Of a stretch of DNA of 47,489 nucleotides, positions 6,861 through 15,739 are shown in pieces. The first letter of the stretch is position 1. Every line of letters begins with the position of its first letter. Origin of the DNA: RGIG4079 sp045576735 (GTDB taxonomy: Bacteria; Bacteroidota; Bacteroidia; Bacteroidales; Muribaculaceae); assembly GCA_045576735.1 (NCBI GenBank), contig JAZNGZ010000036.1, positions 1-47,489 of the forward strand, written 5' to 3'. The notes below the pieces were generated by a model, which saw nothing but the letters and a program-made list of their open reading frames with translations, was not told the DNA's origin and searched no databases. The position numbers and the translations under genes were made by a program.

Positions 6861-9800
6861 TTAATTTTGTGAATATTGTTCCAATTCCGATTCGATGCCT
6901 TCGTTGTTGGTGTCTTTCCACTTCATAGGTGTGAATTTTTCTTGGATTGATTGGAAGATTACAAACAATGAGGGAACCACAAAGATTTGGAGAATCATAC
7001 CTATCAACATACCACCAATTGAGCCATAACCAAGGGCTTGGTTACCATTTGCTCCTACTCCTGAGGCAAACATCAACGGCAACAAACCGATAATCAATGC
7101 CAATGAGGTCATCAAGATAGGACGTAGACGAGCAGCGGCTCCTGCTACGGCGGCATTCACGATGCTCATACCGGTGCGACGACGTTCAACGGCAAACTCT
7201 ACAATCAAAATCGCGTTCTTTGCCAACAAACCGATAAGCATAATCAAGGCGATTTGTAGATAAATGTTGTTGGTGATACCACCTATCTTAGCAAATACGA
7301 ATGTACCCATCAAACCGAATGGGATTGAAAGAATTACCGCCAACGGCAAGATGTAACTTTCATATTGGGCACTTAACAACAAGTATACAAACAATAGACA
7401 TAAACCAAAGATTATACCTGTAGTGTTACCCGATGCCGAACCGGCTTCCTCGCGAGTCATACCTGCATATTCAAAGCCATAACCTTGTGGAAGTGTCTTG
7501 GCTGCTACTCGTTCGATAGCGGCGATAGCTTCACCCGATGAATAACCGGGGTTAGGCACACCCGAAATAGAAATTGATGTAAACATGTTGAAACGGTTCA
7601 ACAAGTCGGGGCCATAGATGCGTTCGAGCGATACGAAGTTGCTTATCGGAGCCATTTCCGCACCATTGCGAATTTTGATACTGTTGAGTGTTTCGGGCGA
7701 TACGCGGGCGTCGGGCGATGCTTGCATCATCACACGGTAAAGTTTTCCGAAACGGTTGAAGTTTGACACATACATACCACCATAGTACCCTTGTAATGTG
7801 GAGAGGATTGTTTGGGGACTTATCCCGGCTTGTTTAGCCTTGGCCACATCGATGTCCACCATGTATTGAGGGAATGTGGGGTTGAATGTAGTATATGCCA
7901 TTTGCACTTCAGGGCATTTATTCAATTCGGCAAGGAAGCCTTGTGCTATGCCGAAGAATTTGTTAATGTCGCCACCGGTTTTGTCTTGTAATTGAAGTTC
8001 AAACCCGTTGGTTGCAGAATAACCGGGAATCATAGGAGGCGCGATAAACATTATACGTCCGTCCTTGATTTTTTGTCCCACCATACCATATAATTGCTTG
8101 ATGATATTGTCGGAACTTTCTTCGGGAGTACGTTCTTCCCAGTTTTTCAATTTGATGATAAACATACCATATGTAGGACCTTGGCCGGCTGTGAAGCTGA
8201 AGCCGTTAACCCACACACGTGTTTCGATAGCCGGAATTTTAGCCACGATTGAGTCTACATCTTTAAGCAACTCAATAGTACGCTCTTGCGAAGTGGCAGG
8301 AGGCATGTCGACAACCCCTAAGATTGTACCGGTATCTTCGTTTGGTACAAGGGCGCTTGGAGTCGTATTCATTAACCACATAAGGGCTGCTACAGATCCT
8401 CCAACAAGAAGCAGTGCCAACAATTTAGCTTTGACGAAGAAGCGAGTGGCTTTTTTATATTTTTCGAGCATGCCGTCATAGGCGGCATTAAATGCAATGT
8501 GGAAGCGTTTTACGAAGTTACGTTTCTTCCCTTCTTCATGTTCTTCGTGTGGTTTGAGGAACACGGCACAAAGTGCAGGTGAGAGTGTCAACGCGTTTAC
8601 CGCCGAGAAGGCGATAGCAATAGCCATTGTGAGACCAAATTGTTTGTAGAATACCCCACTTGTGCCGGGCATGAACGACACAGGGATAAACACGAGCATC
8701 ATTACCAACGTGATTGAAATTAACGCACCGGCAATTTCGCCCATCGCATCTATTGAGGCTCGCCGTGCCGATTTATAGCCCACATCGAGCTTGGCATGGA
8801 CGGCCTCCACCACCACAATGGCGTCGTCGACCACAATCGCAATCGCCAGCACCAGAGCCGACAATGTAATCAAGTTGACCGAGAACCCAATGAGGTTCAT
8901 CACAAAGAATGTACCGATAAGCGCTACAGGAATGGCAATGGCCGGAATGATTGTTGAACGAAGGTCTTGCAAGAAGAGATATACCACCAAGAACACAAGC
9001 ACAAACGCTTCAATCAAAGTGTGGATTACCTCGTTGATTGATGCTTCAAGGAAGTCGTTAGAGTTCATTGGCACAGTGATAGCCAATCCTTTTGGAAGCT
9101 CTTTCTTAACCTTTTCAAGTTCTTTCTCGATATTTTTAATAATTTCAGTCGCATTTGAGCCCGGAATTTGGTAAATCATAGCATTAACGGCTGTTTTACC
9201 ATTCACACTACATGCGAAACCATAAGTCATTCGACCCAACTCCACGTCGGCTACATCCTTCAAATATAATGTTTCGCCGTCGGGCGTGGCCTTGATTACG
9301 ATGTTTTCAAATTCTTCGGGTTTAACCAAGCGACCTTTATATCTCATTACATATTGGAAACTTTGTCCTCCTTGTTCTCCAAACTGACCGGGAGCAGCTT
9401 CGATATTTTGTTCGGCAAGAACGGCTGAGATATCGGTTGGCATTAAACCATATTGAGCCATCACATCGGGCTTGAGCCATATACGCATAGAGTAGTCGGC
9501 GCCAAGCACCATTGCGTCGCCCACACCTGCTACACGTTGAATTTGTGGAATAATGTTGATTTTCATGTAGTTTTCCACGAAGTCGGCAGGGTAAGAGTCA
9601 TCTTCGGCATAAAGTGCGATACCCATCAACATTGATGTTTGTCGTTTTTGGGTAATCACACCCACACGAGTTACTTCGGCAGGGAGAAGACCTTGCGCTT
9701 TGGCCACACGGTTTTGCACATCGATAGCAGCCATGTCGGGGTCATATCCTTGTTTGAAGTAAACAGTGATTGTGGCAGCACCGGTATTGGTAGCCGATGA

Positions 9801-10040
9801 TGTCATGTAGGTCATGTTTTGCGCACCATTAATTTGCTCTTCAAGAGGAGCAATAACCGAGTTGAGCACTGTTTGTGCGTTGGCCCCGGTATATGTGGTC
9901 GAAACCGAGATTGTAGGGGGCGCAATGTCGGGATATTGAGTTACCGGGAGAGCAAAGAGCCCAATCAACCCGAGTAACACGATGAATATTGATATAACCG
10001 TCGAAAGTACCGGGCGGTTAATAAAATTATCAAGTTTCAT
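6861..10040 (-). CDS. RND efflux pump, HAE-1 (AcrB/MexB) family
   Basis: This inner-membrane proton antiporter, 1059 residues long, expels hydrophobic compounds from periplasm and inner leaflet through the outer-membrane channel. It has the two-fold layout of 12 membrane segments with two large periplasmic loops. The opening NFINRPVLSTVISIFIVLLG is the typical first helix. The proton-relay Asp pair VVDDAIVVVEAV lies at about 405-407 in TM4, and the Lys of TM10 is in GLLAKNAILIVEFA (about 955). The conserved GxSxNxxTLSAL block and the PxxxGTF loop are present. It lies 40 bp after the fusion protein and 12 bp before the channel gene. The Asp-Lys relay is intact, so the pump should be functional. 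No regulator gene is adjacent. Confidence 0.96.
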   Translation of the reverse strand: MKLDNFINRPVLSTVISIFIVLLGLIGLFALPVTQYPDIAPPTISVSTTYTGANAQTVLNSVIAPLEEQINGAQNMTYMTSSATNTGAATITVYFKQGYDPDMAAIDVQNRVAKAQGLLPAEVTRVGVITQKRQTSMLMGIALYAEDDSYPADFVENYMKINIIPQIQRVAGVGDAMVLGADYSMRIWLKPDVMAQYGLMPTDISAVLAEQNIEAAPGQFGEQGGQSFQYVMRYKGRLVKPEEFENIVIKATPDGETLYLKDVADVELGRMTYGFACSVNGKTAVNAMIYQIPGSNATEIIKNIEKELEKVKKELPKGLAITVPMNSNDFLEASINEVIHTLIEAFVLVFLVVYLFLQDLRSTIIPAIAIPVALIGTFFVMNLIGFSVNLITLSALVLAIAIVVDDAIVVVEAVHAKLDVGYKSARRASIDAMGEIAGALISITLVMMLVFIPVSFMPGTSGVFYKQFGLTMAIAIAFSAVNALTLSPALCAVFLKPHEEHEEGKKRNFVKRFHIAFNAAYDGMLEKYKKATRFFVKAKLLALLLVGGSVAALMWLMNTTPSALVPNEDTGTILGVVDMPPATSQERTIELLKDVDSIVAKIPAIETRVWVNGFSFTAGQGPTYGMFIIKLKNWEERTPEESSDNIIKQLYGMVGQKIKDGRIMFIAPPMIPGYSATNGFELQLQDKTGGDINKFFGIAQGFLAELNKCPEVQMAYTTFNPTFPQYMVDIDVAKAKQAGISPQTILSTLQGYYGGMYVSNFNRFGKLYRVMMQASPDARVSPETLNSIKIRNGAEMAPISNFVSLERIYGPDLLNRFNMFTSISISGVPNPGYSSGEAIAAIERVAAKTLPQGYGFEYAGMTREEAGSASGNTTGIIFGLCLLFVYLLLSAQYESYILPLAVILSIPFGLMGTFVFAKIGGITNNIYLQIALIMLIGLLAKNAILIVEFAVERRRTGMSIVNAAVAGAAARLRPILMTSLALIIGLLPLMFASGVGANGNQALGYGSIGGMLIGMILQIFVVPSLFVIFQSIQEKFTPMKWKDTNNEGIESELEQYSQN

Positions 10041-10080
10041 ATTTAGTTATTGATAATTGATTGTTTTATCCTATTGTAGA

Positions 10081-11463
10081 TTATTTCTTAGAAGTTGTGT
10101 CGTTTTGTGCCGGTACAGTAGCTTTAGCAGAGTCGACTTTAGTAGAGTCGTTTTTAGCCGGAGCTTGAGGCGCTTGTGATTCTTGAGGAGTAGGAGCCGA
10201 TACAACTTTAGGCTTGATGACCATACCCTCTTTCACGGTTGTTCCGATACCTTCGGTTACAATGCGGTCACCAGCTTTAAGACCACTTGTTACGCGATAT
10301 TCTTGACCATTGTTAATCTCAAACACTGTGATAGGAGTGCTGACAGTTTTGTTTGAATCGTTAAGAGTGTACACAAATTTGCGGTCTTGAATTTCGAATG
10401 TAGCCTTTTGAGGAATGATGATAGCATCATTTTCAATATAAGGGATAAGAACGGTGCCGGTGCTACCACTTCTAAGCATACCTGCAGGGTTGTCAAATAG
10501 AGCTCTCACGGTAGCCGAACCGGTTGAGGCATCGATAACACCCGACACGGTTGCCACTTCGCCGGTGCAACCATACATGCTGCCGTCGGCAAGACGCAAT
10601 TGTACTCGAGGCATTGAAGCGATAGCTTGTTCCAATGAGATAGACCCGTTTTTAGTCATTGAAATGATGTCTTTTTCATTGAGAGCGAAGTATACATACA
10701 CTCCGGTATTATCGCTAACTGTGGTCAATGGTTGTTGCATAGATGGTGAAGCAAGAGCTCCTACACGATTGGGGATAGAACCAATAACCCCATTGCTAGG
10801 CGCAGTTACCACAGTATAAGATAAATTCTTTTTAGCCGACACTAGGCTGGCTTCGGCTTGAGCCAATCCGGCTTTGGCTTGAGAGTGAGCCGCTTTGGCT
10901 TGGTTTAATCCGGCTTTGGCTTGATTGAGGTTGGCTTTTGCTTGAGAGAGTGTATTTTCAGCCAATTCCCATTCATATTTGCTTATGATGTTTTTGTCAT
11001 ATAGCGTTTTTTTGTTGTTGGCTGTCAATTGAGCTGTTGCAACAGCTGTTTCTGCAACATTTACAGCAGCTTGCGCTTGGTCAACCGCTGCTTGTGTTTG
11101 TGAAATTGCTCCTTTTGCGCTTGAAACAGCAGCTTGCGCTTGATCTACAGCTGCTTTAAATTGTACTTGGTCGAGAGTGAACAATACTTGTCCTTTTGAC
11201 ACACGTTGACCTTCGTCAACATGAACATGAGTGATGAAACCGCTCACTTGAGGGCGTATTTCAATGTCAGCTTTACCTTTGATGGTTGCAGGATAACTAC
11301 GATTTAGCTCTGAATTACCCACACCTACTGTCATAACAGCGATTTCGGGAGCTTGCCCTTGCTGTTGTGGCTGTTGCTCTCCGCCACATGACGATAAAAT
11401 AGTCAATGCGAGGCCCGAAAGTATTGCCCCGGTTGACTTTAACAAATCCTTTTTCTTAAACAT
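10081..11463 (-). CDS. RND efflux periplasmic adaptor (membrane fusion) lipoprotein
   Basis: The adaptor links the inner-membrane pump to the outer-membrane channel. The lipoprotein signal carries lipobox LSSC with Cys26. A biotinyl-lipoyl half-motif (IRPQVSGFITHVHVDEGQRV, about 67-86) precedes a long Ala/Gln-rich helical hairpin (about 103-208) built of 7-residue steps such as SQAKANL, NQAKAGL and NQAKAAH. The second lipoyl half and the beta-barrel follow (TAPSNGVIGSI, about 219-229). The C-terminal 40 residues are low-complexity Ala/Pro/Lys/Thr. At 460 residues it is longer than AcrA (about 400), mostly because of the hairpin and tail. It is the first gene of the efflux operon, with a -7 element about 85 bp upstream. 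Confidence 0.93.
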   Translation of the reverse strand: MFKKKDLLKSTGAILSGLALTILSSCGGEQQPQQQGQAPEIAVMTVGVGNSELNRSYPATIKGKADIEIRPQVSGFITHVHVDEGQRVSKGQVLFTLDQVQFKAAVDQAQAAVSSAKGAISQTQAAVDQAQAAVNVAETAVATAQLTANNKKTLYDKNIISKYEWELAENTLSQAKANLNQAKAGLNQAKAAHSQAKAGLAQAEASLVSAKKNLSYTVVTAPSNGVIGSIPNRVGALASPSMQQPLTTVSDNTGVYVYFALNEKDIISMTKNGSISLEQAIASMPRVQLRLADGSMYGCTGEVATVSGVIDASTGSATVRALFDNPAGMLRSGSTGTVLIPYIENDAIIIPQKATFEIQDRKFVYTLNDSNKTVSTPITVFEINNGQEYRVTSGLKAGDRIVTEGIGTTVKEGMVIKPKVVSAPTPQESQAPQAPAKNDSTKVDSAKATVPAQNDTTSKK

Positions 11464-11794
11464 ATCTTTTTTACTAGTAATTATTGATTTCTATACCTAT
11501 ATTCTTAATGTGTTTGAGAAGAATAGACTAAAGCCTAGTTTTCAGCATGCGAAGTTACAAAACAAATTCTTTTTCTGAAAATCTTTTTCTAAATTATGCA
11601 ATTAAGCAATACTTTTTGCCCAATTATATAAACAATCTAGTCTTTGTTTTGTTGTGATATGAATAGTGATAGTTAGGAGTAGAGCGGTGAGAAACACAGC
11701 TTTTATTGCATTCAGCGAGATTCGTAGGGTTGAAGCATTTACGATTTGTGCGCTTTTGTGTTAGTATAAAATGCAGGGGCGATGAGTGATTAAT
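11464..11794. other. Intergenic region between efflux operon and secreted-protein gene
   Basis: This 331-bp AT-rich gap holds only the efflux promoter candidate at 11550-11557. I see no conserved frame and no repressor gene. An inverted repeat large enough to be a clear operator is not visible. Confidence 0.5.
11550..11557 (-). promoter_or_regulatory. Candidate -7 element (TAACTTCG) of the efflux operon
   Basis: TAACTTCG on the minus strand differs by one base from TAnnTTTG and lies 86 bp before the fusion-protein ATG. The -33 position has only a T/A-rich sequence, so the call is tentative. Confidence 0.35.
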
Positions 11795-11828
11795 AAAAAA
11801 AACGAGCAACCTATGTGGGTTGCTCGTT
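11795..11828 (-). terminator. Rho-independent terminator of the secreted-protein gene
   Basis: The perfect 11-bp stem 11801-11811/11818-11828 has a 6-nt loop. On the minus strand it is followed by eight T residues. It lies 25 bp after the stop of the 477-residue secreted protein. Confidence 0.9.
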
Positions 11829-11853
11829 GATGATATATAAGTTATTGTTTTTA

Positions 11854-13287
11854 TTATTTAACAAGAACTTTAGATGCTTTGTTGCCTTGTTTCTTAATGT
11901 AAAGACCGTTTTCAGGGTTAGCAACTTTTACACCTTGAAGGTTGAAGTATTCAGCTTCGCCGTCAATAACTTCGTCCATTTCGATGCCTTCTACACCGGC
12001 TCCGTCAGGATAAAGGTCTTTGAAACCATCTTCAGCGATACAGTAAAGACCGATACCGTTGTTACATTTGTAAGTCAAAAGATAAACACCTTGTTTGCCA
12101 TCATCTTCGTTAGCAGCTTTCAAGATGTTGATGTTGTGAACGCGAGTACCACCGTCAGATACTTCACCAAGACCACCTTCAGGAACGCTCCAAAGTTTAC
12201 GCATACCTTCGAATGCCATACCTTCACCAAGTTGGCAAATGTTTACACGACAACCAGGAGATACGTTATATTGTGCTTCAGCGTAAGCGATGTAAGGTTT
12301 TTCTGTTCCGTCACCGTCAAGAACGAATTCGTTAACACCGTTACAACCTACAGCAGGAGCAAGGTCAGTAGCAGAAGCAAAGCTTTCTACCATTGTGAGA
12401 GAAGTTTGGTAAAGTGAAGGACAAGTTGTGAAACCGTCAACATAGAACATAGAACCTACGTGACCTTCTTCAGCAACGATTTTTACAGTTGCAGATGATT
12501 GTCCCCAAGTAACTTGGTCAGCAGGATAAGTTTCAGCGAGGTCAGTGTTTGATACATAACCGGCGAAGTCATCTTCGTTTGCTACCCATTCAGTTGCACC
12601 TTGAGCAAGTTCCCAACGATAGAGACAAAGTTTTTCACCGGCAGCAGTAGTACCTACCGCACCCATACATACAGCGTTTGCTTCAACACCTGTGATGTCA
12701 CCTACAACATCCCAGTAGTCGATACGACCTGCAGCGTCAGTTTCTTCATCAGGAAGTTTCCATTCGCCAACGAGGTCACATTCACCTGTATTGAAGTCTT
12801 TTACTACGTAGATTTGAGCAGGTTTTGCGTTAACGTCAGAGTACATACCGCAAACCCATACGTGACCGTAGTCGTCGATACCTACTTGGTTAGCACAAAG
12901 AAGACCATTGATAGCAGTGCCATTGTAAGTCAAAGGAAGTTCTTTTTCGAGTTCACCTGTTTTGAGGTTAAATACTACAAGGTGAGCGTAGTCGTTTGAA
13001 GTAGAGTCAACTACAGCTGATTTTGAATAACCTACATAAACTTTTTCTTGAGCAGGATCGATAACTGCAGTACGTGCTTTAGTAGCATAATCTTTCACAA
13101 ATTGAAGATTCAAGAATTGTTCTGGAGTGTGAACGCGGTCGATGATCCATTTGTTTTTACAAGTTACGTCGGTTTCAGCGTCAGCTTCGTAGGTGTGACC
13201 GTCGGTATACACTTTTTGTTCATCTTGAGCAGATGCCATAGAAGAAAGACCGATAACGGCAGCGCCGAGGAGTAAAAATTTCTTCAT
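11854..13287 (-). CDS. Secreted protein with beta-propeller-like sequence and C-terminal secretion-tail motif
   Basis: I do not recognise this 477-residue protein by name. It has a clear signal peptide (MKKFLLLGAAVIGLSSMASA, cleavage before Gln21). The body is strand-rich with recurring hydrophobic blocks ending in short turns (VYVGYSKSAVV, VVFNLKTGELEKELPL, HVWVCGMYSD, IYVVKDFNTGECDLVGEW), which suggests a propeller-like fold. The last 32 residues contain YFNLQGVKV, NGLYIKKQG and KVLVK, a tail common on secreted proteins of Prevotella/Muribaculaceae-type bacteria and similar to type IX secretion tails. Strongly biased codon use, a long AT-rich leader, a near-consensus promoter and a strong terminator all suggest high expression as a single-gene unit. 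Its function and final location (surface or medium) are inference. Confidence 0.75.
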   Translation of the reverse strand: MKKFLLLGAAVIGLSSMASAQDEQKVYTDGHTYEADAETDVTCKNKWIIDRVHTPEQFLNLQFVKDYATKARTAVIDPAQEKVYVGYSKSAVVDSTSNDYAHLVVFNLKTGELEKELPLTYNGTAINGLLCANQVGIDDYGHVWVCGMYSDVNAKPAQIYVVKDFNTGECDLVGEWKLPDEETDAAGRIDYWDVVGDITGVEANAVCMGAVGTTAAGEKLCLYRWELAQGATEWVANEDDFAGYVSNTDLAETYPADQVTWGQSSATVKIVAEEGHVGSMFYVDGFTTCPSLYQTSLTMVESFASATDLAPAVGCNGVNEFVLDGDGTEKPYIAYAEAQYNVSPGCRVNICQLGEGMAFEGMRKLWSVPEGGLGEVSDGGTRVHNINILKAANEDDGKQGVYLLTYKCNNGIGLYCIAEDGFKDLYPDGAGVEGIEMDEVIDGEAEYFNLQGVKVANPENGLYIKKQGNKASKVLVK

Positions 13288-13349
13288 AAATTTAAAATTT
13301 AAAGTTAGTAAAAAAAAAATATTTGATTTTTATAATATATTTCACGGTG

Positions 13350-13380
13350 CTAATTTACGGAGTTTTTTTTACTCCACAAA
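13350..13380 (-). promoter_or_regulatory. Promoter of the 477-residue secreted protein
   Basis: On the minus strand TTTG (complement of 13377-13380) is followed after 19 bp by TAAATTAG (13350-13357), close to TTTG-N19/20-TAnnTTTG. The 19-bp spacer contains most of a GGAGT/ACTCC inverted repeat. The resulting leader of about 55-60 nt is AT-rich, as is common for strongly expressed Bacteroidetes genes. Confidence 0.5.
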
Positions 13381-13438
13381 CTTTTTTTGTCAAAAATCAC
13401 ATTTTTAACAATAAAAAAAAGAAAAGGGCAGAGATTTT

Positions 13439-13826
13439 TCAATTCATAATGCGTAATTCATAATTAACTAGGTCAAGCCTCGTTGAGCCCTTAGGAATTC
13501 ATAATACATATTTTATCGATTATTGTGAATTATGCCGTGCCGGCATTTTGGAACCACCTTCCCCCATCCGGGGTACTGACTATGTATTCAATGGGCTGCA
13601 CTCGGCAATAATCAAGTTCAGACCACCTCCCGGCGTTGCCGTACTGACTATGTCTTCAATGGGCTGCATTCGGCAATAATCAAGCGAGCTTGATATATTG
13701 CTCTCATTGGCACCATTGTTCCTCCTAAAATTTCTGTGAAATTTCAAGAGGAGAGTTGCGTTAGGGGGAGGATTGCATTTCGCACTCCGCATTAATTATG
13801 AATTATGCATTATGAATTATGCATTA
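13439..13826. repeat. Modular intergenic repeat, copy A
   Basis: This non-coding mosaic shares its parts with 18252-18487 and 21180-21481. It has short AATTCATAAT-type repeats at both ends. A block of about 44 bp beginning GTACTGACTATGT and ending GGCAATAATCAAG occurs twice (13573-13616 and 13641-13684). A hairpin at 13721-13753 (CCTCCT...AGGAG arms) closes the module. The open frames inside it encode low-complexity peptides that merely repeat with the DNA, so I treat it as non-coding. It fills the gap between the secreted-protein promoter and the terminase gene. Confidence 0.8.
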
Positions 13827-13831
13827 ACGAA

Positions 13832-15706
13832 TTACCAGTTTTGAAGGGAGAAGAGACCGGAGAAATCTTGTGGAGGGGCGATTTGTGTTGTTGAGGCTAC
13901 ATAAAGAGCGATGGCGCGGGTCATTAGTATGTCGTCGTGGTGTCCCACTTTGGCGGCGTATGAGCCGTTGGGCAGTTGTTCGTAGGTGGTTAGTTCGTTG
14001 CAAGCGTCGTTGCATCGCTCCACATAACCGCTATCGCGCACCATGGCAATGAGGTGGGTGATGATAAGTGATTTAGTGGCACGATTGGTGTGAAACCCTA
14101 TTTTTGATTCAAGCGAGTCGGAGGCTTGAGCGAGTCGTGGGCGGCGATAGAGATTGTGATACACACCATTGAGTTGCGAGAGGGTGTAGAGCGAGTTTTC
14201 GCCTCCATTGGCCGTTTCGAGGGTGTTGCTCTCGATAACAAGCAACGCATTGGCATACCACCGGGCTATCTGCGCGCTTTTCCAAGTGAGAATGTCGTGG
14301 TCGATGTGTCCTCGCCATTGTGCCACCACTTCGGGCCTACTTTTCTCACGGTCGATGACGGCGATAACCGAGTAGTCGCTCGTGTGTGAGCGTCCGCCAA
14401 TATCCACAGCCACCACATAACGCGATGACGATGCCCCTTCGCCGGGCTTTTCCCATATATGCAGATTGCCATGAGGGTCGGGCGCAAAACGGATGTTACG
14501 CAAAGAATCCTCGCCCACAATAGTATCGCCTACCAGTTCGCCTACCCATTGAGGCTCCCGGCAGTCAAGGCGCAAACGCTCGATGGCTTCTGACGAAAAC
14601 AGGTTGTGCCCGGTGCAAGTGAATGCCTCAATGTCATTAGATGGGTATTCGGCTTTCATCATGGAGTGGGAGGGGTATTCGGCACGTTTGTGGTGATACC
14701 AGTTAATCATTTCGAGTGTGAGGCCATTGTCCCACAGCTCACGCTCATAGCTATCCATCGAGTCCCACAACGCTTGAGGATTGCTCACCGGCATGCGGTA
14801 TATCTCAATCTCATTCCACGGCACAAAGATGGGTGTTTTGTCGCTTTCGCCGGCTTTGGCGCGCAACCATTCGTTGTGAAAATAGTTCCCCACACCATTG
14901 GCTGTGCTTTCCATCACAATAAGCGAGTAAGGCACAAGGGCAATGGCACCGCACACGGCACGGATAAACCGTTCGGGTGAACGAGTGGTGCTGTCGCTCC
15001 AAAAGGCTGTTTCCGATAGGTGTGCCATGGCAAAGTCGCTACCGCGCACCGCCTCTTGGTTCTCGGCCGACCCCACGGTGACACGGCAACCGCGCCCGGC
15101 AATCTCGCGAATGTTGGTAGAGCGTTCAAAGGGAGAGAACTTGGGTGCGACATCTCCTTCCCAATATTGTTCGGGATAGGCTGAGAGCATTTTTGAATAC
15201 ATGCCACGGATTGATGCCGCCGTGTCTTTCACATGGGCGCAGATGAGTGAATGCCAGTTGTGACAATGGACCGACTGAATCCATGCCATATACATCTGGG
15301 TGAGGGTGCTTCCTCCCCATTGGCGCGCTTTGAGCATGATGGCGCGAATGGGTTGCCCTGCAGTGCGCTGACTCTCGAAGATAGCTGCCACACGGCGTTG
15401 AGGAGCATTAAGGCGGAACGGAATATCCTGCCCCGATAGTTTGTCCTTGATTTTTACGCAGGTCACGCACCAAAACTCAAAGTCGTGGTGGCATCGCAGT
15501 TTCACCCAACTGTCGGCATTGGTAGAGGCAACGTGATATTTGGGGTCGGCAAGCATTGCATCAGGGAGCCACACTTCGGCTCCGAAGCCCAAGTGCGAGG
15601 CGTCAATGCGGGTGCGTGAGCCTATGCAACCTATTCCTTTGACCGGGTCGTAGGGGGTGTTAAGTAGTTTGTTGCGGCGATTGTTTTCTTCGATGATGGT
15701 TTTCAT
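13832..15706 (-). CDS. Orphan phage-type terminase large subunit (ATPase-nuclease)
   Basis: TerL proteins are packaging motors that pump DNA into phage procapsids and cut it. This one has 624 residues and looks intact. The variant Walker A KARQWGGST (126-134) belongs to the TerL subgroup with Lys before RQ. The Walker B region HLSETAFW (229-236) carries Glu232, and the coupling motif is ESTANG (266-271). The RNase-H-like nuclease has VVAVDIGG with D435, D444, E492 and the HHDD pair D591/D592, the expected acidic set. No small terminase, portal, protease or capsid gene is nearby; the only partner is the upstream gene 33 bp away. It is either a prophage remnant under selection or a domesticated packaging enzyme. 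The family assignment is firm, the biological role open. Confidence 0.9.
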   Translation of the reverse strand: MKTIIEENNRRNKLLNTPYDPVKGIGCIGSRTRIDASHLGFGAEVWLPDAMLADPKYHVASTNADSWVKLRCHHDFEFWCVTCVKIKDKLSGQDIPFRLNAPQRRVAAIFESQRTAGQPIRAIMLKARQWGGSTLTQMYMAWIQSVHCHNWHSLICAHVKDTAASIRGMYSKMLSAYPEQYWEGDVAPKFSPFERSTNIREIAGRGCRVTVGSAENQEAVRGSDFAMAHLSETAFWSDSTTRSPERFIRAVCGAIALVPYSLIVMESTANGVGNYFHNEWLRAKAGESDKTPIFVPWNEIEIYRMPVSNPQALWDSMDSYERELWDNGLTLEMINWYHHKRAEYPSHSMMKAEYPSNDIEAFTCTGHNLFSSEAIERLRLDCREPQWVGELVGDTIVGEDSLRNIRFAPDPHGNLHIWEKPGEGASSSRYVVAVDIGGRSHTSDYSVIAVIDREKSRPEVVAQWRGHIDHDILTWKSAQIARWYANALLVIESNTLETANGGENSLYTLSQLNGVYHNLYRRPRLAQASDSLESKIGFHTNRATKSLIITHLIAMVRDSGYVERCNDACNELTTYEQLPNGSYAAKVGHHDDILMTRAIALYVASTTQIAPPQDFSGLFSLQNW

Positions 15707-15739
15707 AATTTTAATGGGGTTAAAGGGTCGCTAAGGTCA

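Noticed and set aside
13580..13792. Minus-strand open frame of 70 codons in repeat copy A, with a similar peptide from copy C (21254-21493)
   Set aside because: The peptides resemble each other only because the DNA is repeated. They have no start context or promoter, and differences between copies follow hairpin structure rather than codon positions.
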